The notes beneath the pieces were generated by a model that worked only from the letters and a program-made list of their open reading frames with translations, was not told the origin of the DNA and did not search any database. A stretch of 64,000 bases of DNA, from the NCBI GenBank assembly GCA_963921425.1, contig OY992832.1, positions 8,742,001 through 8,806,000 of the forward strand, read 5' to 3'. Positions within the stretch are counted from its first letter, which is position 1, and the number at the start of each line of letters is the position of its first letter. The stretch comes from Dryas octopetala (lineage: Eukaryota > Streptophyta > Magnoliopsida > Rosales > Rosaceae). The translations under genes and the position numbers were made by a program. This document shows, piece after piece, positions 1-12,436 of this stretch.

Positions 1-86
1 ACACTCTCTATTAATCCTATACCATCCTCTACTTGATAATTCATTTTTCCTGTAACAATATCTTTAGCATTTATAGATTGCTCATC

Positions 87-740
87 ATGAGTCACTACAA
101 CCATCATCACCAGCCTGCAGGTATACATTAAATGTTTGTCTATGTGATAAAAATTGGTGATTTCAACAAAACAATATGCATGCCTCAAATGGTTACTATT
201 AATTTTACTTTGTTCATCAAATACCAACATTAATTAACTTGAGTACTCAACCAAATTGCAGGGGTATATCCACCACCACCCACTTCATACCCTCCTCCGC
301 CACCTGCCGGCGCATATCCTCCGCCAGGCCACGCTTATCCTCCGCCAGGGCACGCTTATCCGCCGCCTCAATCCTACCCACCACAAGTTCAAGGATACAA
401 TAATCAAGGTCCTTATGTTGTTCCACCACCAGTTGGTCACCCCATGAAACATGGTGTTGGGTACCCCCAACAACAATCAGCTCCCCATCAGCAGCACCCA
501 GAAAAATCTCATCAACACAGGGGTGATGGTGGATTTTGGGCCGGATGGTAAACATTTTTAACTCAACCCCTTACAATTAATTATCTCAAATTATTTTTAG
601 GTAATTTATTAATGTTTCAACAAATTAAATAGAATCAATTGCTTATATACTTGCATACCTGGTTTCTATTGTGCAGTTGTTCTGCCATGTTCTGCTGCTG
701 CCTCTGCGATTTGTGCTGCTTGCCCTGCTCCATCTTTTAA
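87..740 (+). CDS. Cysteine-rich transmembrane module (CYSTM) protein
   Basis: Three exons, 87-120, 262-547 and 677-740, join in phase into a 127-residue protein. It starts MSHYNHHHQPAG and continues with a long Pro/Tyr/Gly/Gln-rich region of YPPPGHA-type repeats (about residues 12-100). It ends in a short Cys-dense tail (FWAGCCSAMFCCCLCDLCC) closing with LPCSIF and a TAA stop. A disordered Pro/Gln-rich N-terminus with a C-terminal Cys-rich membrane segment is the hallmark of plant CYSTM proteins. The family is known for roles in stress tolerance and is thought to sit at the plasma membrane as dimers. The Cys tail lies alone on the last exon, so an unspliced reading would lose the functional module. 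The start was chosen as the first ATG in frame with the spliced product; the promoter lies outside the window. The family call is firm, but the specific role is unknown. Confidence 0.85.
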
Positions 741-1575
741 ATTCTTAATTAAAGGGTTGTAAATTTATTCGTATCTGGTTCAAGCCGCACTCTCAATAAT
801 CTTCCCTTGTATTTTTGTTGATTTTCATACAGTAAGATTTATTCTTTGTATGGAAATTTGTTATATATGTTACCAAGAGTTCAATTTATAAAGTTATTAT
901 ACTTGACATCAAATGAGTGACAATCTCAATAAGAAACAAATTAATGCAAGTTTTTTTCTCATATATATGTCACCAAGTTGCATTTTGCATATGCTGCTTG
1001 CAATGCCATAAGGCTAGAACTGCAACTAAGGGTGATATACAATTGCCCTTGCATATATAGCTGCATATAAACAACACAACTGGAAACAAATGCATGATAG
1101 AATTGACAAAGAAAAGAGAGCAGAAAGCCAAACTAATAACCCAAACAGAGTTTAATTTAAACCAGCTTAATTTAGTTTCCCATACATTAAACCAGCAGCA
1201 CAAAGTGGTGAATAAACATGTCCAACCAAAAAGGCACCTTCTCTTCCTAAACATTATTGTTTCCCATCCTCTTTCTAATTTAGTTAGTTTCCTGAATTTC
1301 CAGTAATTAATCTTTTATATGAGAATATATCTATAATTTGGTAGAAATTAACAAAGAGAAACGAAGACTATGAAAGTAGTGTCCTCCTCACTAAGTCACC
1401 TTATTCAACCCTATAATTTAGTTAGTTCATTGAAGTTGCTAGTTTGACCAACATGTTGATTCCTTCAAAACAAGACAAGGAAGAAATAAAAGAAGATCAT
1501 GATAATTAGAAAACCTAGACTTCCATCACTTGGTTTGTTTGTTTGCAGTTTTGTACTGTTTTAGTGTTGGACCGT
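741..1575. other. Intergenic spacer
   Basis: AT-rich sequence between the CYSTM stop and the eL27 promoter. It includes the 3' flank of the CYSTM gene. No open frame here resembles a known protein, and no repeat with readable termini was seen. Confidence 0.6.
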
Positions 1576-1794
1576 TGGGCTTTATGGGCCTCTGCTGCCC
1601 TTAGCCTTTTTTCCTGGGTCTTGCCTGGTTTGGCCTCTTGGGCCTTTAATGAAAAAGAGTGGAGACCCAAAAAGCAAAAAAATAAAGGGGAACCAAAAAC
1701 CAAATCCTCAGATAGCTAATAAAGTATATAAAACTCATCACTTAGGCCAGTGACTGCTTCTCTTTTGCGCAGCCTGTGAGTTTTCTTAGGGTTT
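1576..1794 (+). promoter_or_regulatory. Ribosomal-protein type promoter: site II, TATA and telo-box elements
   Basis: Three TGGGCY site II elements lie upstream of eL27: TGGGCT at 1576-1581, TGGGCC at 1585-1590 and TGGGCC at 1639-1644. A TATA-like TATATAAAA lies at 1725-1733. A TTAGGGTTT telo-box sits in the 5' leader at 1786-1794, close to the pyrimidine-rich CTTCTCTTTT that is the likely transcription start. Site II plus telo-box is the known promoter signature of plant ribosomal-protein genes (TCP and Pur-alpha/TRB type factors). That they act here is inferred from position and spacing. Confidence 0.65.
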
Positions 1795-1813
1795 CCAAAG
1801 TTTTCCCGAGAAA

Positions 1814-2221
1814 ATGGTGAAATTCCTCAAGGCAAACAAAGCGGTGGTGCTCCTGCAGGGCCGCTACGCCGGCAGGAAAGCCGTGATTGTGAAGTCCTTC
1901 GACGACGGGACACGTGACAGGCCGTACGGGCACTGTTTGGTTGCGGGGATAGCCAAGTACCCGAGCAAGGTGATCCGTAAGGACTCGGCCAAGAAGACAG
2001 CCAAGAAGTCCCGAGTGAAGGCCTTCATTAAGCTCGTCAACTACCAGCACTTGATGCCGACGCGCTACAACCTCGACGTCGACCTCAAGGAGGTGGTCAC
2101 CGTCGACGCGTTGCAGTCACGCGACAAGAAGGTGGCTGCGGCTAAGGAGACCAAGGCGAGGTTGGAGGACCGGTTCAAGAGTGGCAAGAACCGGTGGTTC
2201 TTTAGCAAGCTTAGGTTTTGA
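1814..2221 (+). CDS. RPL27: 60S ribosomal protein eL27
   Basis: A single-exon 135-residue protein beginning [20 protein letters not shown] and ending [11 protein letters not shown]. It is full length for eukaryotic eL27, including the N-terminal KOW-type fold ([22 protein letters not shown]) and the basic C-terminal tail. It is a structural component of the cytosolic large ribosomal subunit. The coding region is intronless, as is usual for plant RPL27. It is much richer in G/C-ending codons than its surroundings, consistent with high expression. The start follows GAGAAAATGG, a good plant initiation context. It is convergent with the LCAT4-type gene, whose stop lies about 555 bp downstream. 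Confidence 0.97.
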   Translation: MVKFLKANKAVVLLQGRYAGRKAVIVKSFDDGTRDRPYGHCLVAGIAKYPSKVIRKDSAKKTAKKSRVKAFIKLVNYQHLMPTRYNLDVDLKEVVTVDALQSRDKKVAAAKETKARLEDRFKSGKNRWFFSKLRF

Positions 2222-2776
2222 GCTGTTGTTGGGTCTTTGTTTTGGAGTGAATCGAATTGTGTTTTTGTGATATTGATAGCATTTCTGTTTAATGGGTTCA
2301 AATTTTAAGGATCATTGTCAGTTTTGGTTTCTTTCGAGCTTAATTTTAATGTCAAATTTTCACTTTATTTACTGTTGAAATATTTGGAATTAGATGCTAA
2401 GCATTTTCTGTGTCTCTCGCCCTTCAACCTAAAAAGACAGTTGCATATTTGGAAATAGTGTTAAGCATTTACTGCTAAATAGAAATGAGAATTTGGCATT
2501 CATACTACAAAGAATAAAAGTAAAAACACACATCACTGAGATCATCACTTCAACAACCCATTGCATTATAGCAATGAATTCATCATCTTCTTATATATAC
2601 AAAGACAGTTGCATACCCAACCTTAGGAAGGAATGCAACTGCTGCTTTCATGAGTCATGCCAAGCTCCTATGTACAAGTTATTAATCACACGAGCGGATT
2701 TTAATCACATGAATGGTGGCTGTACAGAAGATCCAGCACTGTCTTTAACGAAATAGAACAGATGCATTGGCTTTAT
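2222..2776. other. Convergent 3' spacer
   Basis: Holds the 3' untranslated regions of eL27 (+) and of the LCAT4-type gene (-). The open frame at 2493-2756 has no recognisable domain and overlaps the expected 3' UTR of the minus-strand gene. No repeat was seen. Confidence 0.5.
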
Positions 2777-5700
2777 TCAGGCATCGACCGACACACTTAG
2801 AGCATTAAGCTCCACATGCTGCTTGCCCTCATTCTGGGGGTGAACAGTAATAGTTGCACAAGCCTCGGCTCCCTCTTGAGAAACAGATATGGAGCTCACC
2901 ATAGGCTTTCCATCTGCAGCTACATTCTCAGAATCATCTTGGTCGCTTGTAATGATTTCCCACTCTTCTTTCAGAGACGTTACTTCTAAACCTTTCTCTT
3001 TGTGCCTCTCCACTTCAAATGCAGTGGGTAGAATCACATAATCATTCACAGGGTTATAGTAAGGGTCATGGTCTGCCTTCAACCAGTGCTTGAGTATCCG
3101 GAATACATGAGGCTCACAAAGAATTCCCCGATGCTCACCCGGTACTCCAACCCTTGCTACTGCATGGAGCCCATCTGCCTGGAATTTAACAAAAGAAAGG
3201 CAGCTTGTAAAGATTGGCAATTCATATTTTAACTTCATACCAATGACCCAAACAAATATGAATAAGTGAAAGTTTGGTTGAAATCATGGACAGGCGAGTC
3301 AACGAACCTTAGCTGATTCTGCTGGAACTGTCCCATCACCATCAACACATACATATTTAGGCTGATTAAATGAAAAAATGGGTTAGGTTTTGTAATTAAT
3401 ATGCAAAAACATAACAACTCCAGTACAAGATAATAACCTGGAAATGTCGTAGTTGTCGTAGATCTGTAACAGGTGTTCCCTCATTTCCATAGCTGCAGAG
3501 TAGTGAATTTGAGTAAGATATTAAATTAAGCCATACTAATACAAATTTGCATCTAGAAACATCTTATGATGACTAGAAGCTTTTATCCTGAAGTTGTCTA
3601 AAATAGCAGTAGCAAGTGGCAGAAAGGAAGAAATAATGTTGTGACATTATATTAAAAGAATTAATGGAGGTATTACCAAACACTATGAGGTGTCTCGAGA
3701 TTGATCCCATATATATTGTAGAATTTTACTTGAGGAGGAACTTTAGCACGTGACATAATCTTACGCGTTTCATTAGCCCATTTCAGAATTTCCAAATTAA
3801 ATGGTAGAGGAATATCCTCACCATTATAATTGACCTGGAATTATATAAACATGCAATGTAAATTGTAAGTAAGCCATATAAGTGCATAATAAAAGGAAAA
3901 CCAAATCATCATTACTGGAAAGCTGCATTTTTTTTCAAGAGAACAAAACTTTTTTTTTTTTTTTTTTTTAAGAGAAGAAAAAATCTGTCTGCAAGGAAAG
4001 AATGGACAAAGCAACCTCATTTGAGGCAACAACGGCAAGCAAAGTTTTAACTTCAAATTACATTTTAAAACACATAATAGCATTATGGTGCTCACCGTAT
4101 TACTTGAAAGTGCTCCCTTAAAAATATCTACACTCTCTGCTAGGGGGTAAGACTCTAGGATAATTTGAGAGTTCCCATCACCATCAAGCTTTCCTCTCCA
4201 CATTTCTAGAACTGGCATGTGCTCCCAACGAAAATTAAGACAAGCCATCAACTCATATATTGATGGGCATTCAATAAGCTGGAACATTGCAACAAACCTC
4301 AGTAAGAAAACCATGGATGCAAAGAGGAAACAAATGTTCATGAATACATGCATAAAGCTACATACATGTGTGTGCATCTGTATATCTAAACACCAATAAG
4401 CAAGTTTCAAAACAATCCCAACTTATTCACAAAGAAATTCTATGGCAAATGCTTCACTATCAAATACATATGTACACATATTCGTGAATACATGCATGCA
4501 TGTGTGCAAGCTTGAGTGCATGTGTAATTGTTCTATGTGTCTATGCACCAATAAGCATCTCTCAGAACAATGCACATAGGAAACTTTTGGAAAACATTCA
4601 CAATCGAAACAAAACATCACTTTCATGATGAGATAGAAATGGATGCAATACCCAATAAATCACACCTGCAAACACACTCATTTGAGAGTGAACCAGTTCT
4701 TTTAATAGTCCGTGACTGTAAGAAAAAGTTATAAAAGGGCAGATACAAGAAGGTGCACGACCAGACCAAAAGCCCATACCACTAGAAGTGGCAGCCACCC
4801 CTTCCCCCATCACATCATATAAAAGTCCTTGGCCCTTCCATTTATTTCATTTAAATTTCACACATGCAATGCAGGTGCTTAAATCTAGCAATTTAACTGC
4901 AAATAGAAATGGACTCATACCAGCTGGTGCATGCTCCATTTTGATATGAAAAAATTCTGTTCCCACCCATCAACAAATGACACTCCATTTAAAAAGGTAG
5001 ATGTGATATATCCAGGTGCACCTGTAAGATGACAAAAAGCCACAAATTAACTTTTGCTGAAGTATTCCCCTAATAGTTGAAGCTTTAGAAATGAAATTAT
5101 GACCAACAAAACAACTGAGGTTATACAAGCTATTAGAGGTTCAACTTCAAACTAAGCTCCAGTTTCTGTTTTGTATATAATTCAAAAGAAATTATATAAG
5201 TATAAACATATGGAAAACTTCCAAATGATGAGCACAAAATATGGTCCTGCAGATAAGGCAAAATTGGCTGCAAGTCATACACATTGAAAGAAGTCATTGA
5301 AAGAAGATAATCTTGAAATTTTCAGGAAAATTTATTTCATTTACATGCAAGTCTTTAAACCCACAGATTGTATCAGGTTGTCAGTATTTACAGTCAAGTA
5401 GCTGGTATTTTTACCCTCTGCTATGATTAAATTGTATATGATCGCTTACCCTGGAATGGTGCAGCAATTGCAATCCAACTCTTCACATATTTCTCAAAAA
5501 CCTGTGAAGAAATAGGCATACAACTATAGGATATACTTTGTAGCAAATAAAAAAGACCAAATTACAAAGACATAAGCCTTTGACGCAATAAATTGGAAAG
5601 GGAGTGGGTAGAGAAGAAGAAAAGATATCAGAACACTTAATCACTTATTACTTAAGAACTTTGGATCCCTTACATCACTGTGCAAGCACATGAAACATTT

Positions 5701-6912
5701 CACAAGAAGGCCCCCCATAGAATGACTTATGATGGTTATCTTTTTCCCTCCTGCAGCATTATACACTGCCTCTAATCTTGCAGCTAAGCGATCCAGTGTC
5801 TCCTGCAACCTAAACAAAAACAAAGCATAACCATATGACACCAATCTAAAACTGTACATATCTTTTTCCCTCCAGCAGCATTACACACTGTATATCTAAG
5901 CAAAGCATATCCTTCATTATTCTTTGTTGAGTTGGAGAAAGGGGGAAACCATTTTTAAACTATCACACCCATCTTTTGAAATTTTCAAGTAGTAATTAAA
6001 TAAAGTCAAAACTAAGCAGATACCTGTTGCTTTGGCGGAAATCGTACCCAAACCCAAAAAGCGTTTTCCCCTCTTGAAAACCCCACTTGATGAATTCAAC
6101 AATCATGTCATGGAAATTGTATACAGAATCCTGTCCAATGACCTGCATGGACCAAGATGTTAATAGTACTTTATCAAAGTTTCATCCTTATTACTTCCAG
6201 AAAAGTATCCAAGAAATCATGAGAGAAGCTTTCCTGTATATAGATAGAATGCAAAACGTACCAAGTCAGGGTCCAAGGTGTCAATTGCCTGAAGTCCATA
6301 TCTGTCTTCAGGGACCACTATTCTTGTTTTTGGATCTAAAGACACAGTTTTACCTGTGTCACAAATAAATCAATTTTCTTTTGTTCCATAGACGAAAGAA
6401 AAAGTAGTATGGATGTTACATAGTTTAATTCAGCTCCAGAAAAATTGAACTATGACAACTCCAAGTAAGTTACGTATGGTTCACGTACAGGATCAGACAA
6501 CTCAATCAATACTCATTCGGGCGGTCCATTATAAGGGTAAAATTGAACTTTTGAGAATTTCCAAGGCCAGGGTTAGGCGTGGTGTTCTTATTTCTCTTTC
6601 AATTTCTAAGCAACCAAACACAAGCGCCCAATTTGTTTTTACAAAATTTGAAAACTTTACAATAGTATTACCTGTTGAAGGATCGAAACGAGACCAAAGC
6701 CTGGTCCGGAACTTGTAGTCGGCACCGAGGATTCGAACCCAAACGCGCTCCTCCTTGCCACTCTCCTCATCAACGGCGTTCATGATTGAACCAGCGATAC
6801 CCGGCACCAAGAGAACCGGGTCGAGGTTCGGGTCCACATAAGGCTCGGGCTTCTTGAGCAGCTTCAACCACAGCTCCACTGATTGCACAATCTCGTCCAA
6901 AAGCATCGCCAT
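2777..6912 (-). CDS. LCAT4: Lecithin:cholesterol acyltransferase-like 4 (phospholipase A type)
   Basis: Eleven exons on the minus strand: 6672-6912, 6262-6353, 6024-6142, 5674-5809, 5450-5501, 4921-5021, 4096-4278, 3677-3834, 3438-3492, 3308-3361 and 2777-3178. Their phases close on a 530-residue product, the usual length for plant LCAT4. The alpha/beta-hydrolase features are visible: an oxyanion-side VLLVPGIAGS near residue 34, the nucleophile elbow ISHSMGG with Ser181, the acid region YVCVDGDGTVP (Asp386 or Asp388), and His413 in GVPGEHRG. Family members are cytosolic or membrane-associated enzymes that act on phospholipid acyl chains; the Arabidopsis LCAT3 and LCAT4 relatives are described as phospholipases A. 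The C-terminus ends VELNALSVSVDA, typical of this subfamily. Intron 3 holds a decayed copy of part of exon 4 (see 5860-5890). The exact positional specificity on the lipid cannot be read from sequence. Confidence 0.93.
5738..5890 (-). repeat. Partial exon duplication inside the LCAT4-type gene
   Basis: A roughly 31-bp segment of exon 4 (5738-5768, encoding AVYNAAGGKKI) recurs in the preceding intron at 5860-5890 with three differences. The sequence next to each copy (CAAAGCATA) is also repeated. The intronic copy still reads as a similar peptide on the minus strand but lacks the catalytic part, so it looks like a vestigial fragment, not a usable alternative exon. Confidence 0.6.
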
Positions 6913-7091
6913 TTCACCAAAATCAAACCCTAAATTACGAGTCTCAAATTGATCAGGGGTTTAGGCTTTGCAACTTGAAGTCCAAAAATTGGGGATGAGT
7001 CGTGAAGCTAGAGGAAACAAAGCTCAGAAGCAATCCACGACTGGTACGGAGGACAGAGATATAACTCGCAAAAGGACAATTTTTGCAGAAT

Positions 7092-7682
7092 TTATTTTAC
7101 GGCGGAAATTACAAATTTAATTTACTTATTTTATATCTAGTTTAATTTTGATCCACAATATTTTTTAAGTTTAATTTTGATCTATTTATTTTATACATAG
7201 TTTAATTTTGGTACACGATTTTTTTTAAGTTATGATTTTAAATCATTTTGGTTGTATTTTCTTCAATTATAATTGAAATATAAGTTATATTTCATCATTT
7301 CTTAATTATAGAAACCAATTTAGAGTATTAGAATCAAATAAATTGAAGTTTGATGAAATTTGAAAAATTTTATACGAAAAATTGGTAGTTTTGGGTATCA
7401 TACTTTGAAGTAAATTATCTTGAGTTTTAAAACTCCGATTTGAATAATCTTTATATGATTGTAAAGAGGAGATGCATAACTTTAAAACAAGTATATGTTT
7501 ACTAAATTAGGCTGAAATTTGATAAGGTAAAAGGCGAGACAAATTTGAAAAAATAAATCTGAATCTTTATTAAACAAATGAAACAATTAGTAAACCAAAA
7601 CAAAACTTAAAAAATATAATAGATCAAAATTGAACTAAATATAAAATAAATAGACCAAATCTATAATTTTTTCTTATTTTAT
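7092..7682. mobile_element. Old non-autonomous MULE-type element (family A, copy 1)
   Basis: The element spans 7101-7673 (573 bp) and lies between the divergent LCAT4 and cytochrome c6 genes. It has long terminal inverted repeats. The left end GGCGGAAATTACAAATTTAA mirrors the right end, and the arms remain complementary for over 100 bp. A 9-bp flanking duplication is visible with one mismatch: TTATTTTAC at 7092-7100 and TTATTTTAT at 7674-7682. Nine-bp duplications with long inverted termini are typical of Mutator-like elements. Most differences from the copy at 56428-56975 look like C-to-T or G-to-A changes, as expected of an old methylated copy. It encodes nothing. Confidence 0.75.
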
Positions 7683-8558
7683 ATATATAGAAAAAAGTTC
7701 AGTTAGATAATAAATACGACGAATAAAATTAGTTAGTTAAGTTTGGATGGATTAATTGGAACATTGACAACTATTAGACCAAGAAAAAGAAGCAATAGAC
7801 AACTCCAACACATTCATCACATCCTTTTAATTAAATTCTTAAATATCATTTAGTTAAATTACTTAAAGAGTTAAAGGTTTGTGTAAAAAAAAAAAAAATG
7901 ATTGTGTAAAAAGAAAGAAAATTGAAAAATTGTCGTGAGTGTTAAAATACTAACTACAAAATTATTAACATGTTACAAAAGGTGTTTTTTTTATTTTATT
8001 TATTTAAATCCACAATGAAAAAAGCATGATCGACTGGCCCCTTGAATTGCATAAAACACTTTATTAATTGTTAGTTCAAAAAAAAAAAAAAACATGCCAA
8101 ACGCTCTACATGAAAAACACGAAATAAATTATAACGTAGATTTTATTTGTATAAAATGAAACTATTTATTATTGCAGCTTTTTTAAGTGAGTTTTTTTTT
8201 TATTATTAAGAGCCGTAAAATAGACTTTAGTAATTTACTTTACAAAATAATAATTAAAATGACATTCTTTCATTTTGTTTGTGGATAATGTCATCCTCTT
8301 ATCAAAATTAATAGATACTAGGTAGAGAATTATTTTTTTCCTCACAAATTTTAAGAGAATTTATTGGCTAAGCCAAAAATTAAAGTTTTGACGGTGTGTA
8401 ACGTGTTAGCCTTTTTTTATTTTTTGTCTGACAATGTATATATGTAAACTTGTAAAGTGTAGCTTTGAGCCTTCAAATAGTTTGGTATTTTCCATTTGTG
8501 CCTGCAAGTTGCAATCACACATAATCATATTATCACTTTGCCATCCACTTAGAGAGAA

Positions 8559-8616
8559 ATGCAGCTTACGTCTTTGATATCTAACATCAATAATGGTACC
8601 TGCTGCTTCCCAAAGG

Positions 8617-8687
<71 letters not shown>

Positions 8688-10433
8688 TCTCTCTCATGAA
8701 TTGCGAACTGAAATTTCTACATATTGAGTTGGGTGTGTTGTCAAAGGGTGCAATGAAGCAAGGACACAACCCAATTCCTCAAAAGCATGAACAAGGGAAG
8801 TTTCTCAAGAGCTTGGCTTCACCTTTAATGGCTGCAGTTCTGGCTTTATCTCCAATCTGCAACCCCCCTGGTAAGTGGTAACCACACACTTTGGGGGATT
8901 ATCCTCCAATTGATAGCTTAATTCCCCTGATTTTTCCTGAAATTTCCAACTGTGCCATTACCTGCACTGTCACAGTGACCTGTGCTTCTATATATGTTAA
9001 ATAGTGCAACTCATTTAGTGCTGTGCTCAATGAAAGTAGTGGTAATTGATTTAGTTTTACTTTTGGAAAGTTTGGAACTAAATAGTTCCTATGGTTTCAT
9101 CATTTGTCCTAAGTCCTGCCATTATGAAACTGGGCGAGTCTAGTTGTCTTTGTTGGAACAGTAGAGGCTAAGATCCCCATTAACAATGTGGGAATCATTC
9201 ACACTCTCTTTTAGTGAAACAGAAAGGAATGAGATGGCATTAGTCCACAATAGTCAAACATAGAAATTCGACAGGTAGAACAACTTTGCGCTAAATCAAC
9301 AAAGAAGGTTGGAAGCAGCAAGCACCATAACAGAACCCTTAACTGGCTTTTTTAATGAGGTAGCTAAATTTGGAAACCAAAATTCTCTTTACTAGTTTAC
9401 ATAAGGCATGGAGTTCATTTTGCTTTGAAATTGCTTTATCGGGTTTCAATTTCACCAATGCAACCATTTGTGGACTAGAGTTTCAGCATCTGCCCTTATA
9501 TATTCAGTGGTAGTGTTTATTTCTTGTTTCATAAACAATTTTATGAAAACCCCTACCCCATATTTCACTATATGTTAGGAAATGCTAGTCCCATGGTAAG
9601 TGTCACATGCAAATGAATGGATATAGTTGGCTACTCGAGCCACTTCTGTGTTGGTGTTTTGCACCTTGATTTATAAAAATTTCTGGAGAGATCTACTACT
9701 AATAGTATACAGTCATTCTTTGATAGAAAGCTTACTTTTAAGATGGTTGCCTCACTTCCATGCTATATAGTATGTACTCATTCTTTGGAGTTTTATCAAC
9801 TTTTTTTTTTATTATTATTATTTATGGTGCAGTCTCACATGGACAAACCATAGATGTTCAAAAAGGGGCTGCATTGTTTCGTAGAACTTGCATTGGATGT
9901 CATGATGGAGGTGGAAACATAATACAACCAGTGAGCCTCCCTTTACCTGTAGATCTCATATATTTATCCCTCTAAATCTTTGATGTTTCTTATCCATTGT
10001 TTCCTCTTCTTTCTAGGGTGCAACACTCTTTATCAAAGATCTACAAAGGTAATGAGTCACAATCTCAGGAACTATAGTTAATGAGGCACACTCTTTACTA
10101 AACTATAGTTCGCTTATAACAATTTTCTTCTACAGAAACGGAGTTGACACAGAAGAGGAGATATACCGTGTTACTTACTTTGGCAAGGGAAGAATGCCAG
10201 TAAGTTTGGCTAAAATTTAATTTGAAACGTTTGCATCCTAACTGTCATGTTTGCACTTAATTGAAGGTGGTGTATTTTGTGGGTATTTGCAGGGTTTTGG
10301 TGAGAACTGCACGCCAAGGGGCCAATGCACATTTGGAGCTCGTTTGCAGGATGAAGAGATTAAGCTTTTGGCTGAGTTTGTCAAGTTGCAGGCTGATCAA
10401 AGCTGGCCGAACATTTTAAGCGATGAAAAATGA
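8559..10433 (+). CDS. PETJ: Cytochrome c6/c6A, chloroplast (thylakoid lumen)
   Basis: Six exons, 8559-8615, 8729-8870, 9833-9930, 10017-10048, 10136-10199 and 10293-10433, give a 177-residue precursor. The N-terminus is a plastid transit region followed by a hydrophobic lumen-transfer segment (SPLMAAVLALSPIC) without a twin arginine. The mature part starts near GQTIDVQKGA. It carries the heme attachment motif CIGCH and a downstream FGKGRMPGFG stretch that should hold the axial Met. The insert ENCTPRGQC supplies the extra cysteine pair that defines plant cytochrome c6A. Members are soluble lumenal c-type cytochromes; the c6A form is thought to act in redox signalling or thiol oxidation and not to replace plastocyanin. 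Intron 1 carries a (CT)n tract of about 75 bp directly after its donor. The exon 2 acceptor could be 8728/8729 or, in the same phase, 18 bp later. Confidence 0.92.
8621..8695. repeat. (CT)n microsatellite in cytochrome c6 intron 1
   Basis: About 37 CT units begin five bases after the intron 1 donor, broken once by a CA near the 3' end. Its closeness to the splice donor makes length variation a possible influence on splicing. Confidence 0.95.
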
Positions 10434-12271
10434 GTTTCTAAATTAATGACAATGCTGACTCAAGTTCTCGGCAACATGGTTCTTTGTTTATGCATATATA
10501 TTCAATCAGTATATCATATTGGGCATGATTCTAAATTTGAAATTCGTAGAAAATTGCTTTTTAGTTTTCACCTGTAACCCTTCTACGCCAGTCACTGTTT
10601 AGAAAAGAACACTGATAAAATTTGAAGTTTGACTGAATTCAATTTGAAGCTGGATTATATTGTAAAGAAGATTTTGTTCTGTTTCTACCTTTAGGTCTTT
10701 TAGGTCATTTTTTGTTGCTTCATGCTATCCAGTACAGCTTAAAGCCACGAGTCTTGTTATTAGAAATGGCAACTTTATAAATACAAGTATGAAAGATGAC
10801 TCCTTTAATTTTGAAGACTGGTTTTGGAGCTTGGTTCATGTATTCATAAGCAACTGGTATCTGATATTCATTTTTCTTTTGACTTTGAACTTTTGATAAT
10901 CTTAGGCATTCAAAGTTGAGAAGAAGCCCCTTGCAGGATCTGTAATGGAATTTCTATGCATATTAGCATGAACATTATCAAAACATCATGTGAAGTCTCA
11001 GGAGACATTGATTTTTCTAGTTCACTCGAAGGATACATGTGATGTATTATTCTAGGAAACAAATCATGTAATGTTGTTAGTGCAGCATAATCTGATGATA
11101 TGTTAGAACCTCTGCTTAATTCCAAATTAATGAGACCATGGAAAAGGTAGAAAGAGTTGCATATGCTTTTGGCATGCTAGATGTAGTTTCTTTTGCAGGG
11201 AAGTCCAAAAGCTATCCAACCACTTTAACATTCTATTACTCTGCATTCAATCAGACTCATATTCACCTTTTCTCCTATTAGTACTCTTGTTAAGGTCTTT
11301 AACTTGTTCCATCTCTGCTGCAACCTCTTCCATTGAAGTAGAAGACACCCTATGTGCCACTAATACTTAATTATTCTTCTTCTCATGCCCTTGTATGACC
11401 CATCTACTTCATCCTTGGCTTTTTCTTGTACAAAATTGTAGAACTATAGTTTACCTGTTTACTATGGAAGGGGATGTTAGTTTAACTATGGAAGAGGAAA
11501 AAAAAAAGACTGAGAATGGGCCTTTGATCCCCTTTTCAGCCCAAAAGAAGAGGGAAAAGCCCAAAAGAAAAAGGAAAAGGGGAGGGAGCAAATTGAAAAT
11601 TGGAAGCTTTAGAGGCCGGTCTATTATATAAACACCTTTTAGACTTGTACCATATTAATTAGTTTCTCAAAATTGATTGAGGACACGAATATGGCAATTT
11701 GGCGTAGGAATCAAGGTTTTTAGTTTTGCATCATAAGTTAACAACGTGAAACTGAAGATGTGATATTGTCCTAATTCCTAAACACATATTATCTTTAATT
11801 ATTTTTTAAATATATAATATTAATTACTTTAATTTTAGGAGATAATTTGAGCCAAAATTCAAAAAGCAATGTGAAGGGCCTGAAGGCCATTATAGGTATT
11901 ACATAATTACATTTTTTTTAATTATAGAAAATTAAGATTAAATATTAAATCCCAATAATTTTTTAGTATAGCATGAAGACTATATAATATTTCAATTGAA
12001 CTACCAATTTAAATGTAGTTTTTTAGATTAAATTATAAATATGTTGGCCCCTTTGATTTGAGCCTTTTTCATTTGATATTTTTGTTCTTTGGTCTACATA
12101 TGATGGGTGTTAGTTAAAATTTATAAGGTTTGGACAAAATTGCCAATGAAGCTTTTATATTATCTTGAAAATTTGCTAATGTTGTCTCAACTTCACATTT
12201 AGTTGTGACTGTATGACACTCACAACTTCAAATTTAGTTGTGACTGAACGACAGTCATATCTAAGTTGTGA
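10434..12271. other. Intergenic spacer
   Basis: 3' flank of the cytochrome c6 gene and AT-rich sequence. Short open frames occur (for example 11395-11631, Lys/Arg-rich because of an A-rich tract), but none shows a domain or a conserved look. No element termini were found. Confidence 0.5.
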
Positions 12272-12436
12272 GACAGTCACAGTTAAGTTGTGACTTAATT
12301 GAATTTTTTTCAGAGAAATTATACTACAACATAGTATAAATAGAGGTCAAAATAATACTTTTACTCAAAATAATATATAATATAGTGGTGTGAGTTGTCT
12401 CTTGTAATTTACCAAGACAGTCACAGTTAAGTTGTG
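12272..12436. repeat. Short dispersed repeat GACAGTCACAGTTAAGTTGT
   Basis: A 21-22 bp sequence is repeated perfectly at 12272-12293 and 12416-12436. It sits in a stretch (12190-12440) rich in AGTTGTGACTG-like words in both orientations. It looks like a decayed local duplication; no termini could be defined. Confidence 0.5.
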
